A stretch of 64,000 nucleotides of DNA from Zopfochytrium polystomum (taxonomy: Eukaryota > Chytridiomycota > Chytridiomycetes > Chytridiales > Chytridiaceae). Of the stretch, positions 11,328 to 21,784 are shown one piece after another; position 1 is the stretch's first letter; the number at the start of each line of letters is the position of its first letter. The notes beneath the pieces were generated by a model, which saw only the letters and a program-made list of their open reading frames with translations, had not been told where the DNA came from and did not search any database. The stretch lies in contig JAIVFJ010000311.1 of NCBI GenBank assembly GCA_025765615.1, positions 1-64,000 of the forward strand, in the 5' to 3' direction. The position numbers and the translations under genes were made by a program.

Positions 11328-11745
11328 TCAGGCGACTGACACGACCTGCGAGAACAAGAGCCAAACAGAGCGCAGACGAGTCAGCCAAAAGAAGAAGACG
11401 CCGAACGTCTGTTCACACGCACAGACAAGCGCACGCAAACACACATACATACACGCACACACCCACCTTGCGAGTCGAGAAACAAGTTCACGCGCTCCGG
11501 TCGAAAGTCCTGTTCCGTGTTTGTGATTTAAGTTAGAAGTGAGGTGGCAGATTCGTTCTGTGTCTCTCTTACCCTCTCTTCTCTCTCTCTGTCTCTCTCT
11601 GTCTCGCTACTCTACATACCATAGTTATCATGCCGCCCTCAGGCACGACGCGGTGCTTGTCGGGCAGCTCCTCGCGCGGGATGGCGCTGATCGCCTTGCC
11701 GATCAGATGCTTGTAGCGGGCGAGGTCGTTGGAGTTGTTGTTCAT
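11328..11745 (-). CDS. Candidate very small protein with two exons (about 47 aa)
   Basis: The minus-strand segment 11745-11620 reads MNNNSNDLARYKHLIGKAIS... for 42 codons with the strong GC3 bias of genuine host exons, and ends exactly at a consensus donor (GTATGT). A pyrimidine-containing acceptor (CTCGCAG) at about 11352-11346 would add VVSVA and a stop at 11328, giving 47 residues with a 274-nt intron. The second exon is weakly supported; a different acceptor could give a longer product. The charged, helical-looking first exon (PREELPDKHRVVPEGGMITM) is not recognised. It could be a small accessory subunit, or the first exon of a gene whose remainder I cannot see. It is divergent from the gene starting at 11946, about 200 bp away. 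Confidence 0.4.
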
Positions 11746-11945
11746 CTGGAGAGTTCTTCTCTTTTTTGAAAAACGAAGAAAAAAAATCTACTGTGCCTCT
11801 CCACCAAAAACCACACAAAAAAGGTCTGACAAGTCAATCTGACACGTGACCAGGGTCCCAAAAAAAAAAAAAAAGAAAAAAAAAAGAAAGAAAGAAAAAG
11901 ATCGACCTGCAGCGCGAGAATCGTTGGTCGAGTTGCTGAAGAACG

Positions 11946-14330
11946 ATGATCGGCGCTTCCTCCTCCTCCTCCGCCTCAACCTCGACCTCCTCTCCACCCT
12001 CATCATCACCCTTTGGCGGTGCGCCTGACCGCACAGCCCGCCGCCCTCTCGTCCGCTCCTGCCCCTCTTCCGGAAAGCGAAAGCGCTGCTCGCTCTCAAA
12101 GTCGCCCTCATCGTCTCCCTCCTCGTCCACGTCTTGTGGAACGCCGTCGCCATCACCATCGCCGTCGCCGTCGCCTTCACCTTCCTCGCGGGCAGCACGA
12201 GCCGCAGCCCTGGCCCGGGCTCGCACCGGCGGCGGCGGTGGCGGCGCCGGCCGTCCGGCAGCTCCAAAACCACTCGCTCCCCATCTGCGTCGACCGATTT
12301 CTGCCGCCCCCTCTGCCTTCCGCCCCACACCACCGCCACCACCAAGGGCCACAACGTCGGCCTCCGCCGCCGCGGCTACGGGCCCCGCCCGCCGCGTCCA
12401 GATCCGCGTCCGCGTCTATATGTCCGACGACAGCGACAACGACGAAGTCAGCGGCGGCCGCCCGACGGTTGCGGCGGCGGTGCGGCGCGCCCTGCTCCCC
12501 GACGACAAGCGGCGCGAGCGCCTCGCGGCCCTGAACGCGGAGCTGCATCTGCCGTCGACGTCACTTACCGCTCCGTCCGCCGCCACTCCCGCCGCCGCCG
12601 CCGCCCCGTGCTGCTTCGCCGCGGTCCCCGCACTGCTCCGCGACTGCGTGTTCGGCGACTACCTGGCCCTCCACAAGCCCGCCCGCCCGCGCGCCGCCGT
12701 CGCCAGGGCCGTCAGGACGTTCCTGAGGCGCCGTCCCGAGGCGGACGCGCTGGGCGTCCGCATCACACCGCTGCTGATGGCGGCGCTGCTGCGCGCCGAC
12801 GAAAACGCCGCGCTGGAAGGGACGCACGGAACGGCGGCGACCGAGACGAAGACAAGTTCGACGACGACGACGACGACGACGCTGCGAGAGGTCGCTCACG
12901 CCATGATCGCTCGGACGGAGCGCGCGGTGCAATGTCGCGACGCCGTGCTGTCGAACCTGTGGCGGAACATTGCGGGGTTCTGCGTAGCCATGACGGCGAG
13001 GATGTTTGCTGATGCGTATCCAGAGGTGTGTTTGTAGTGCGCGTGAACGTGCACGTGCGTTGCGTTTGTGTTGGAGTGTGCATGATGTGCGTTTGTGTTT
13101 CGAAACACTGAACTCCTATCCGACTTTTGCTGATTCTCTTCTTCTCTCTTTCACTGCCGCGCGGCGACGTGGGCGCACCACGATCCGACACGTTCCCACC
13201 CTCAGTACGTCGACCCGCTGGAGGCCATTTTCCTCTCCTCGGACCGCACGTTCCGCGACAGAGTGCAACTCGAGCTGGGACGCCTGCTGCTGCAGCACCA
13301 CCAGCGAGGCCCGAACACCGACGACGCCGCCGCCGCCGCGCCCCCGCTGGCGCCCCCACCGCCTTCAAAGCAGCACTGGGCGGCGGCGGTGGCCGCCGCG
13401 CCGCCGCTCCTGCACGACCCGTGCACCGCCAAGCTCCTCGCGCGCGCCGAAACCTACCCGACCCACCCCTTCCACAACGACGCCGCCGCCGCCGCCACCC
13501 ACATCTTCGCCGCCCACGGCCCGCACCAGCGCGACCCGCTCCGCGCCGCACACCGCGAACAAGCCCTCGCCCGCCTCGCCCGCGCCGCCGGCGTCCCCTG
13601 GACCCCTGGCGTCCTCTACGGCCTCGAGCGCGCGTATATCGCGGGGACCACTTGCCTCGACAAGGACGAGATTGTCGCGCTGTCGCTGCTGTACTGCGAG
13701 CTCAAGAATCGCGGGGATAACCGACATGCCGCCGTCGCTGCCGCTGGTGCCGGTGCCACCGGCGGTGGGGGCGGCGTTGGTGGTGGTGGTGGTGGTGGTG
13801 GAGGTGGCGGCGGTAGTGGGGCTGGAGATGGCGGGGGTGGCGGCGGCAGCGGCGTCGCCGGCCGCGGGGCCGTCGACCTCACGAGGGTGGCGTTCTACTA
13901 CGAGTGCCAGGAGAAACTGGAGGAGATGGTGTTTGTCCCCGGAGCGGCGGCAGCCGTCGCGGCGGGCGGCGGGCGGGGGGCGGTTGTTGTCGGCGATTGG
14001 GCGTCGGACGAGTGCGAGCCGTGGGCACTGGGGCTGGACGACGGCGACGCGGCCGCTGCTGCTGCGGCGGCGGCTGCAGCGGCGACGAACGCGCGGGGTA
14101 TGGTGCGTTGGGTGGTCGCGGCCAAGCTGCTGCTCGCATCCGACTGGTTCTTCGAGTACGCGGAGCAGGCGGAGGCCGAGCTGGGCGACGGCGGCGGCGG
14201 GCGATACCTGTCGTCGGACGAGAGGGCCGACGAGCGCATGTACCTGAGCGGCGGCGGCGGTGCCATGGCCGCGCGCTTGGGATGGGACGACGAACCTTCG
14301 GACGACGGTGGCAGCGACTCGGACTGGTGA
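11946..14330 (+). CDS. Uncharacterised two-exon protein, 734 aa, Ala/Gly/Ser tracts
   Basis: Exon 1 is 11946-13025 and exon 2 is 13206-14330; the 180-nt intron has GTGTGT and CTCAG ends and the phase is 0. Residues 1-150 are Ser/Pro-rich low complexity. A globular part starts at about residue 160 (SDDSDNDEVSGGRPTVAAAV). Around the splice, the segment LSNLWRNIAGFCVAMTARMF joined to YVDPLEAIFLSSDRTFRDRV looks helical. Exon 2 contains a Gly-rich spacer (about nt 13740-13860) and an Ala run, with conserved-looking islands DLTRVAFYYECQEKLEEMVF and RWVVAAKLLLASDWFFEYAE. The C-terminus is acidic and ends SDSDW. No catalytic or binding motif is recognised. GC3 is very high, typical of host genes here. 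Confidence 0.7.
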
Positions 14331-15887
14331 AAGTGCGTGGGTGTGAAGGGGCGCGAGGGGAAGTCCGGTGGTAAATGCCGAGGGGCCTGACCACATTTTC
14401 CGCCATAGTTGGGACCAGGCTTCTGGGTTTTTATGTATATCGTTCGAGTATGGACGTTGGAGCGAGAAGGGATTGACTCGCATGCTTTTCAGCGAAATTT
14501 TTCTTTCTTTTTTTTTGGTTTTTTTTTTTTTTCGCTTGTTTGAGGCAAAAACAGACGGTGGAAGGGGAATAGACGTGCGGCGATTCGATCACATTTTGCA
14601 TTCCGCCACCGTGAGATTCATGGCTATGATTCAAAGTTCTTTGCAAACCCAGAGACTGTCGGCCGGTCTTCTCAAAACAAAAACGCGAACGACGTGAGGC
14701 TCCCGACCGGTACAAGTAGCGCGAGTGAAAACAACGGAGAATCAGCGTCCCACCGAGATTTCCCCGCTGGATCCAGAGCCGCGCGACACACACACACACA
14801 CACACACGGGCCAACCTTTTTTTCTCGCCTCGTGTAGGGCCCGTCTCCGCCCTCTGATTTTTTTGTTGTTTCTTTGGCTTGGCCACCTTTGTCTGGCTGC
14901 GCGCGACTGGCGCGCAGCTGGCCGGCTGGTCCCGATGTATCATCAACACTTTGCGATACCCCCCACTGCAAGTCTAAGCACAGTTTACTTTGCCATGAAT
15001 ACTCAAAGCGAGAATAATAGTCGATGATCGTCGAGGGGATGTTGACAGTTTCTGACGGAGTCGTGGAGCGCATCCAGTCATTGTGTGTGGTGTGTGTGTG
15101 TGTGTGCGTGTGTGTTGCGTGATGATGTTTGCGTGTTGTAGATAGATAGATAAATACCCGTTAAAACATTCCGGCCCGACGCACCACGTGGTGGTGCGGC
15201 CAAAATGAAAAAAAAAACACGAAAAAAACCCAGATAATGAAATTGGAGCAAGTCCAAGCGTGAATCACTTGGTAAGCCAAAACAAAAAAAAAAAAAAGAA
15301 AAAGAGAAAAATTAATTTTTTCTATCTTTTTGGCCCTTTCATAAATTTACAAGGAAATGAATGCCTTTTTGTTTTTTCGTTCATTTTTTTTTTCGATTTC
15401 CAGTGCGCGACTGTGCCCCCGCCACGCGCTGCCGCGCCTCTCACCTTTTATAGTCATATTTTTTATTACTATTTTTTTTTGTTTCGCAGAAAAGCCCGCG
15501 GTGCGCGGCGGTTGTCTCTGTCTCTGTCTCTGTCTCTCTCTCTCGCCGTCTGTCAGTCAGTCTGTCAGAAGCTGCTGTCCCGTCCGATTCATCCGACTCT
15601 TCCCGCGCCCGCCACGCGCCCCCTCCATCCCAAAATTCTTCAGTTCTTCTTTGTTCTTCTTTGTTCTCTTCTTCTTCTTCTTCTTCTTCTTCTTCTTCTT
15701 CTTCTTCTTCTTCTTCTTCTTCTTCTTCTTCTTCTTCTTCTTCTTCTTCTTCTTCTTCTTCTTCTTCTTCTTCTTCTTCTTCTTCTTCTTCTTCTTCTTC
15801 TCTTCTTCTTCTTCTTCTTCTCTCTTCTTCTTCTTCTTCTTCTTCTTCTTCTTCTTCTTCTTCTTCTTCTTCTTCCACTTCTTCTCA

Positions 15888-15919
<32 letters not shown>

Positions 15920-16037
15920 ATTGATTGAATGTGTTGATTGAAACCAACCGAGTGAACTGAATAAATAAACCCACGTTTTCGTTGCACTCGCTGCTCGCGT
16001 TGTTTGCCCGCCACACTCCCTTTGCTCAACCACTGCA

Positions 16038-16076
<39 letters not shown>

Positions 16077-16202
16077 ACTCACTCACCCTCCGGCAACTCC
16101 CTGCTCTTCCTGCTCCTCTCTCACCCGACTCATTCTCCTTCCCACCAAACACATTCAACCTCGCTTCCTTCCTTCCTTCTTTCCTACGTGATCAAAGCCA
16201 AC
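14331..16202. other. Intergenic region rich in microsatellites
   Basis: No gene is seen. It includes CA repeats (about 14787-14808), GT repeats (about 15084-15115), an E-box-containing palindrome around CACGTG (about 15184-15198), the CTT tract at 15645-15878, a TTGA repeat (15888-15930) and a CA tract (about 16038-16070) before the ATG at 16203. Confidence 0.6.
15645..15878. repeat. Long CTT/GAA triplet microsatellite
   Basis: About 230 bp of almost uninterrupted CTT triplets on the plus strand (GAA on the minus strand), with a few CTCTT interruptions near 15800-15825. It lies about 320 bp upstream of the membrane-protein gene at 16203. All six frames through it are open only because of the repeat. 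Confidence 0.95.
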
Positions 16203-17477
16203 ATGTTCCTCTGGGGACGCAATCTGGCCTCCGCTGTCGACGGAGCCGCCGAGGTTGGCGTGCCGTGGCCTAGGCTCGCAAACGCAGCCGCTGACTTACC
16301 ACCTTCGCCGTCGTCCTCGCCGTTCAGCCCTCCCGCCCTCCTCGCGGCAGAGCCTATCGAAACGACCGTGTCGGCGGGCCTCGCCGTTGCCGCTCTCCTG
16401 CTGATGATCGCTGCCAGGCTCGTCGGCGCCTGTTCGACCGCGATGAAATCAAAAACCTGCAGCTGTGCCACCACCGAAAGGAAGTCGCTCATCAGAAAGT
16501 GGCTCCCCCTGCTGGCCACCTCCACCCTCCTCGACACCTTCGTCTACGGATCCCTCGTCGTCTTTATCGTGCGCGCGTGGTGGCGGTATCGTTTCGGCTA
16601 CTCCCCTGCCTACTTCCTGGCGGCGTGCCTGTACGCTCTTGCGGAACCTCGTTCATACTCAGTCTTCTACCAAACAAATCCCCTGCCGCGGAACGACACG
16701 GTCGTGTCGGCGTCGGCCATCTCGCTAAACAAGCTTCGTGAGAGGCTCCCCGATTTGCATCGCCTCGACGCCATTCGCCTCGCCGTCAACGTTATCGTCG
16801 TCACCCTGGCCTTGATTCTTGCACTGAACAAGGTGGCGCTCGTGGGTAATACGTCGTTTGCCGCCTCCCGAGTGGCGGTCCAGGTGAATTCGACCGTCAA
16901 CTACACGGACTACGCCGACGCGTCCAGCGTTCAACCCAACACCCTCTACACCAGGCTTGACCAGAAACACGGCTTCACCCTGTTCGAAGGGAGCCTCTCC
17001 GCCTGCCGCATCGCCTCCGCCGCCGCCGACGCCGCCTTCGTCGTCCCAAACTCGACCTTGCACCAAACCACCACAACCCTGATCTGCCAGACCGACGTGC
17101 CGGGCCTGTTCATCTTCCTCCACGCCTGGTCGGTTGTCAAGATCCTCTTCGTGGCCCTCGCAGCCGCCTCTTTCGCCCCCATGTACCTTCCAGACCCCAC
17201 CGAAACCAACCCCAGCACCCGCGTCGTCGCATACTTCACCCTCCTCCTCTTCTTACTCGAACTGCTCGTCCTCGTCGCCGTCGAGGCAGTCGGATCGGAC
17301 ACCCCGCTCCTCCTTGCTTGGTGCCCATCGTCCGACCTTCGCGAATGCTCCGTCGTCGCTCTCGGCACCGTGAAACCGTTCGCCTTTTATCAGTCCGCGC
17401 GATGGGCGACCTCCCTCGGCCAGTTCCCCGTCGACAAGGTGCTCGGATATGGCGCGGCCGTGGCATATTATGATTGA
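16203..17477 (+). CDS. Multi-pass membrane protein, paralogue of the 23.7-kb gene
   Basis: A single exon of 424 residues starting MFLWGRNLAS. Hydrophobic segments: VSAGLAVAALLLMIAARLVG; LLATSTLLDTFVYGSLVVFI; YFLAACLYALA; LAVNVIVVTLALILALNKVA; AWSVVKILFVALAAASFAP; and TLLLFLLELLVLVAVEAVG. Between the fourth and fifth lies a hydrophilic loop with several Asn-X-Thr/Ser sites (GNTSF, VNSTVNYTDY, PNSTLHQ) and a Cys pair (SACRIAS, LICQTD), so it is probably extracellular or lumenal. A second Cys pair lies in AWCPSSDLRECS near the C-terminus. The gene at 23681-25128 shares this plan and motifs (FGYSPxYFL, LICQ/FICQ, AWSVxK, AWCPxxDxxxC, PxDKxxGYGA). The family is not recognised; transport or receptor roles cannot be told apart. 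Confidence 0.85.
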   Translation: MFLWGRNLASAVDGAAEVGVPWPRLANAAADLPPSPSSSPFSPPALLAAEPIETTVSAGLAVAALLLMIAARLVGACSTAMKSKTCSCATTERKSLIRKWLPLLATSTLLDTFVYGSLVVFIVRAWWRYRFGYSPAYFLAACLYALAEPRSYSVFYQTNPLPRNDTVVSASAISLNKLRERLPDLHRLDAIRLAVNVIVVTLALILALNKVALVGNTSFAASRVAVQVNSTVNYTDYADASSVQPNTLYTRLDQKHGFTLFEGSLSACRIASAAADAAFVVPNSTLHQTTTTLICQTDVPGLFIFLHAWSVVKILFVALAAASFAPMYLPDPTETNPSTRVVAYFTLLLFLLELLVLVAVEAVGSDTPLLLAWCPSSDLRECSVVALGTVKPFAFYQSARWATSLGQFPVDKVLGYGAAVAYYD

Positions 17478-18839
17478 TTTTGTCGGAACCGACCACGCTG
17501 CCTCTTAACCATCAACGCGGCCCCTTCTATCTCAAAACAAAATTTAGAAAAAGAAGAAAAAACAATACTCATTTTTTTTTGTTTCCCCTTCGTCATTCCC
17601 TACCCTCCTCTTTGATCAACCTTTATCTTCATACCTCCCTTTTCTCTATACTTTCCCCCACTTTCCCCACTCCATTCCTCCCATTTTTAAGCCTCATCGC
17701 GTTTTCACAATGACTTATTTGTTTTCTTGGTCCTGTATTACTATAGACCTCTTTCTTGGGCTTGTTGTTGTTTGTTGCCACGCAAAAATCGTTTCCCATT
17801 TGCATCTGTTAGCCCCCCTCGCCTACTGCCATCTCTTACTTGATTTCCTTAGATAGTGCTCTCGGTTCAACAACCCCCCCCCCCTCTTCCTATTATTCTC
17901 CACGTATTTGAAATCCCTTCTATCTCTTCCCCCCCCCCCCCCCAGCAGTCCGTGCCGAACGAAAGAGAAACAGCTGTAACGAAACAAGAAGTAAGTGAGA
18001 AAAAAAAACTTTTATTATCGATCTTTGTGTGGGTCTCTGGCGAACTTCCTTTAAAAAATTGAGGACAGAAGCCGCGTTGATTCATTTCCAAAAAGAAATA
18101 TGTTGTGTGTGTGTGTGTGTGTGTGTTTGTTTATCCCTCGAGTCTGCTCAGTCACTATAAACAGTATACTCTGAGAGAGGGAGTGGAAGGAGCGTGAAAG
18201 GTGTGCAGATGTGTGCTTGTGTGAAAAGGCAAGCGCGCAAGTCGATGGTCGAAGACCACCTCCCACGGCTGGGTGGATACTGATAGAGGCGAGCTGGAGA
18301 GCAAGGAGTCGGCTCTTCTCCATTTTCCTGTGTGTCTCTCGCCCTATTACTCAAGAAACTCCTTTTTGAGAATAGGTGTGACCCTACAAACCCTCGCAAA
18401 CGATGGTCCGGTTTTCTTCCCGTTGCTCATAGCTGGGCAGCGCTTCATTCAGGTTCAGTTTGTTCTCCTTCTATCGGAAAATAAGAAAAGAAGCTCCTTC
18501 TTGAGCAGGTATTCGGCATTTTTTGGATTACTTTCAGGGTTTAAACACAAATCAGGTCATTTTTAATGCTTGATTCGATTTGATTTCCATTTTCTAAATA
18601 CGAATGACAATTTTCCCATACATTATTCAGACATTCGATTCAGAAATTTTCAATTCTTTGGGCCCATTGGTCGGACACCCAAAAAATTGACTAACAAGAG
18701 CTCGGTTCAAATGGATCACCATTTCATGCGCCATCAAAAAAAAAAGGAATTTTTTTGTTTCTGCCAATCGAAAAATGGCACCTTTTTTTTTCGTTGCACC
18801 ATTTCTTCCTATGGCAGAAAAGGATCAACCTTGATCCTT
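17478..18839. other. Intergenic region with partial family-2 LTR similarity
   Basis: C-runs occur at about 17871-17884 and 17931-17943, and a GT tract at about 18102-18125. The stretch 18150-18225 (ACAGTATACTCTGAG...GGAGTGGAAGGAGCG) resembles the start of the family-2 LTR and may be a short relic. 18530-18840 is AT-rich with no gene. A palindrome GATGATTTGAAATCATC lies just beyond, at about 18880. Confidence 0.45.
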
Positions 18840-18978
18840 TAGGTCTGTGTGCAGTGACCAGTCTTCCCACAGAGGAAAGATGATTTGAAATCATCAGAGG
18901 CATTTCAAATCAACCAGTCCCTGGTTCAACATTGGTTCAGACAACAGTCAGCTGACCTGGAGCTGCTGTGAGCTGCCC
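18840..18978 (-). pseudogene. Possible Copia-like RNase H remnant, distal part
   Basis: On the minus strand this continues the decayed frame of 22195-22550 across the retrotransposon insertion (NWGSSQQLQVS, then stops), resembling the end of a Copia RNase H (W-x-S-x-x-Q-x-x-V-S). Removing the element and one copy of TGCCC restores contiguity. The resemblance is weak and was judged by eye. Confidence 0.3.
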
Positions 18979-19381
18979 TGTCAGGAACATTGCAGGACAA
19001 GGCAAGGCAAGGCAGAGAAGGAACTGAGAGGAGTGATGATTGTATTGGAAACAATAATTCACTTGAGGGATGGGACAGGTCCCCCATCCCCCTTTTATAC
19101 CCTTTGAGAGTCTTCCTTGTCAAGACTCAAAGAAAGTTCCAGAAAGAGCAATTAGTAATACAATGATACCAATGATACCAATGACAACAAGACAAGTCAG
19201 GAAAGCAAAGAAGGTTCCAGAAGGTTCCACAAGGTTCCATGAAGGAATGTTCTAGAAGGTTCCAGAAGGTTCCAGAATGTTCCATGAAGGAATGTTCTAG
19301 AATGTTCCAGAAGGTTCCAGAAGGTTCCATGAAGGAATGTTCTAGAAGGTTCCAGAGGTTTCCAGAGGGTGATTCATAACA

Positions 19382-19397
19382 TCATCTCCCCCTTTTA
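19382..19397 (-). promoter_or_regulatory. Polypurine tract of the 19-22 kb chromovirus
   Basis: On the minus strand AAAAGGGGGAGATGA lies directly against the 3' LTR, the expected position of the plus-strand primer. The pol stop codon TGA is its last three bases, so coding and priming sequence overlap. The same arrangement occurs at 33856-33871. Confidence 0.8.
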
Positions 19398-19876
19398 GGC
19401 CTCTTCTGCAACTTGGTGGGGTACCTGGTCTTGAACTCGAGCAGAAGGTCTTGGCAGTGAGTGAGGTTTGACTCAGGCTCCCAGGTGTTGTCAGCATCTG
19501 AGTAACCTTTCCACTTAACAAGGAACTTGAGTGTCCTTCCAAACCACTTGGCATCCAAGATTTGTTCAACCTCAAATTCCTCTTCACCTTCTACCTCAAC
19601 TGGAGGAGGAGGAGGAACAACTCTGCCTGGAATGGAATTGGCCACAAACTTCTCTAAAAGGCTGACATGGAAAACTGGGTGGATCTTCATGGATGCAGGG
19701 AGATCCAGCTTGAAGGTGACTGGATTGATTTGCTCCAAGATCTTGAAAGGACCCAACTTGAGGTTGTCTAGCTTGGGACTTGGTCTTTTGGTCTGCAAGT
19801 TCTTCCTCAGAAGCCAAACTTGCTGACCCACAGCAAAGTCATGGTCCATTCTGTGAGTGTTGGCAAATCTTGAGGC
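19382..19876 (-). pseudogene. Chromovirus pol tail: integrase GPF module and chromodomain, out of frame
   Basis: The minus-strand frame encodes the integrase C-terminal GPF/Y module (KLGPFKILEQINPVTFKLDL) and a chromodomain (FEVEQILDAKWFGRTLKFLV, then KWKGYSDADNTWEPE), ending RPKRGR. It is separated from the protease ORF by the 844-bp deletion, which is not a multiple of three, so it is frameshifted and probably not translated. Chromodomains of this class direct integration to histone-modified chromatin. Confidence 0.85.
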
Positions 19877-20907
19877 TTGGGGTCCTTGGAAATAGCATGG
19901 GCCCACACACTGTCAGGAAGCAGTGAAAGGTGTGTCTTGGGTGGTGGGGTGAAACCATCTCCCCCTTCAGGTGCAAGGTCTGTCCTTCTGTGCTCATCAG
20001 CAGTGGGGCTTGAATTGTTGACTGGGAACTGTGATTCTTGAATCTTTGACTGAGGGTTCTGTTCTTGGCAAAGACTGTGAGCTGTGGAGCTTGAATCTTG
20101 AATTTGGACTGTGAACTGTGGTACTTGAAGCTTTGACTGTGGGTTCTGTGAACTACAGACTTGGCCATGACTGTGAGCTCTATGAGCTGTGCTGGAATCT
20201 TGACTATGAACTGTGAACTGTGAAACTTGAATCTTGGCTGGGATCTGTGAGCTGCAGGCTGATACTGGAGCTGTCATTTGTGGTTGACCTTGGATACTAG
20301 GCTGAGAGCCTTGAATCAGGGACTTGAGAGCATGAGACTTGGAGGCTTGACTTGAGTTTTGGGTGACTGTTCCAATTGGTGGAGGTTGGACTTGACCAGT
20401 GACCCAATCAATGGCAGGGTTCTGGGCTTGCAGCCATGGTAATCCCAGGATGACAGAGAATGTGGGTGAGCCAAGATCCAATACTTCCAGGTTGACCATG
20501 GATGGTGGAAAGTCTTGGATGTGGAGGTTTAGCTTGGTTTCATGGCTGATTTCCTTGAACAGAGCATGATTGGCAAAGTGGACCTTGAGGGGTGTGGATT
20601 TCTTGATCGTAGGAATGGCACAAGACTTGGCAAGGGTGGCATCAATGATGTTGCAGGATGATCCAGAGTCTATAAGGGCCTTGGTTGTGATGGTTGACTT
20701 GGGTGAGAGTTGAATCTTGACATCCATGGTGAGTTGGTGGGGCTTGGAATCTGAGGTGTTTGTGGTGCTGGTGGTGGTGATGAAACAGGGGCAGCTTGGA
20801 GGAGGGTCCAGGGAATTGCCCCTCAGTGAGCCTGGACCTGGGAGTTTGGGTGCTTCTTCTTTGGGCAGTCCTTGACAGCATGCTCCTTGGAGCCACAGTA
20901 AAAACAC
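19807..20907 (-). pseudogene. Chromovirus pol, protease part, truncated by deletion
   Basis: The frame overlaps the gag 3' end by 85 nt in the -1 register. A retroviral-type aspartic protease motif, ALIDSGSSCNIID, is followed by the flap-like region GLPWLQAQNPAIDWV, then a long Ser/Gln-rich linker. At the deletion junction (TGAGGC, 19871-19876) the frame changes and terminates at 19807 after about 23 non-native residues. Without reverse transcriptase and integrase it cannot act alone; gag and protease may still be made. Confidence 0.85.
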
Positions 20908-21746
20908 AGTCCCTGCTGGGCCCTCCTTGTTTTCTCCTCTTGGCTCAGAGGACCCTTAGGAAGTGTCTCAACTGCATCCACTTGCATGGGTTCAGGAACT
21001 GTGAGAGCTTGAGGAACTGGGGTAGGTCTTGATGTAGTTCCTACTTGTCTTTGCTTCAGCCTCTTGCAGTAGAGTCTGTTGTCAATCTTGATGGCAAGGA
21101 GAATGTACTCTTCCAAGGTCTCAGGGATGTGCAGAGACTGGGAGAGCATGTCTTGGATAGACTCATGGAGACCATCATGGTACAGCTCCATCAGAGCTGC
21201 ATCATTGTATCCAGAGTCTCTGGCTAGTTGCTTGAATTGGTTGGTGTAGGCCACACAAGATTGCTTTCCTTGCTTGATATGCTTGAGCTTGGATCTTGCT
21301 GTCCAAGATGCGTAGGGGTCACCAAAGGTAGCTTCCAGTCCCTCCCAGAGCTCTTGCAGGGTGGTGGGTGTGCTTGGGAGAGATCTGTACCATGATTGAG
21401 CTTGACCAGACAGGAGGGTGCTTGTGAAAAGAACCTTGACTTGTTCACTGGGAAATCTTGAAGGTTGGAGAAGGATGACATTCTCCACAGTGGCCATAAA
21501 GTTCCTCAGGTCTTTGGCCAGCCCAGTGAACTTGTCAGGGCTGGGAACCTTGGGCTCTCTTGCTTGGTTGGCTTGGGGCAGGGGAAGAGCTTGATGTTCT
21601 TTTTGGTGAAGTTGTTGTTGAAGCTGGTGCTGCTGGTGAAGGACTTGTTCTTGAAGTTGGTGTGTCTGTCTTGAGAGGGCTTGTAATTGGTCCATCAAGG
21701 CTTGGAAGGCAGTTGCATCAGGGAAGGTGTTGTTTGGGTCAGACAT
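20823..21746 (-). CDS. Chromovirus Gag with CCHC zinc knuckle, 307 aa
   Basis: It starts MSDPNNTFPDATAF 41 nt downstream of the 5' LTR. A Gln-rich coiled-coil-like N-terminus (about residues 18-55) precedes the retrotransposon-gag core (PDKFTGLAKDLRNFMATVEN; SWYRSLPSTPTTLQELWEGL; FGDPYASWTARSKL), typical of sushi/Tf1-type Gag. A C-terminal zinc knuckle CFYCGSKEHAVKDC (C-x2-C-x4-H-x4-C) starts at about residue 283. The ORF is intact and nearly identical to the copy at 36141-37064. In a non-autonomous element an intact gag suggests selection or simply recency. Confidence 0.93.
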   Translation of the reverse strand: MSDPNNTFPDATAFQALMDQLQALSRQTHQLQEQVLHQQHQLQQQLHQKEHQALPLPQANQAREPKVPSPDKFTGLAKDLRNFMATVENVILLQPSRFPSEQVKVLFTSTLLSGQAQSWYRSLPSTPTTLQELWEGLEATFGDPYASWTARSKLKHIKQGKQSCVAYTNQFKQLARDSGYNDAALMELYHDGLHESIQDMLSQSLHIPETLEEYILLAIKIDNRLYCKRLKQRQVGTTSRPTPVPQALTVPEPMQVDAVETLPKGPLSQEEKTRRAQQGLCFYCGSKEHAVKDCPKKKHPNSQVQAH

Positions 21747-21773
21747 GATGGCAGAGAGTAGTGGGAGAGGGTG

Positions 21774-21784
21774 AAGTGAATTAT
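21774..21784 (-). promoter_or_regulatory. Self-complementary primer-binding site (Tf1-like)
   Basis: Two bases inside the 5' LTR, the sense strand reads ATAATTCACTT. This is the exact complement of AAGTGAATTAT in the same LTR (21862-21872 in plus coordinates), which lies about 35 nt downstream of a TATAAAA box and so near the expected RNA 5' end. I see no match to a tRNA 3' end that would suit a conventional primer. Tf1/sushi elements self-prime from an 11-nt RNA 5' end; the match length here is also 11. Confidence 0.75.

Noticed and set aside
15441..16078. Poly-Leu, poly-Phe, poly-Ser, poly-Glu and poly-Lys ORFs
   Set aside because: All come from the CTT/GAA triplet tract, which is open in every frame.
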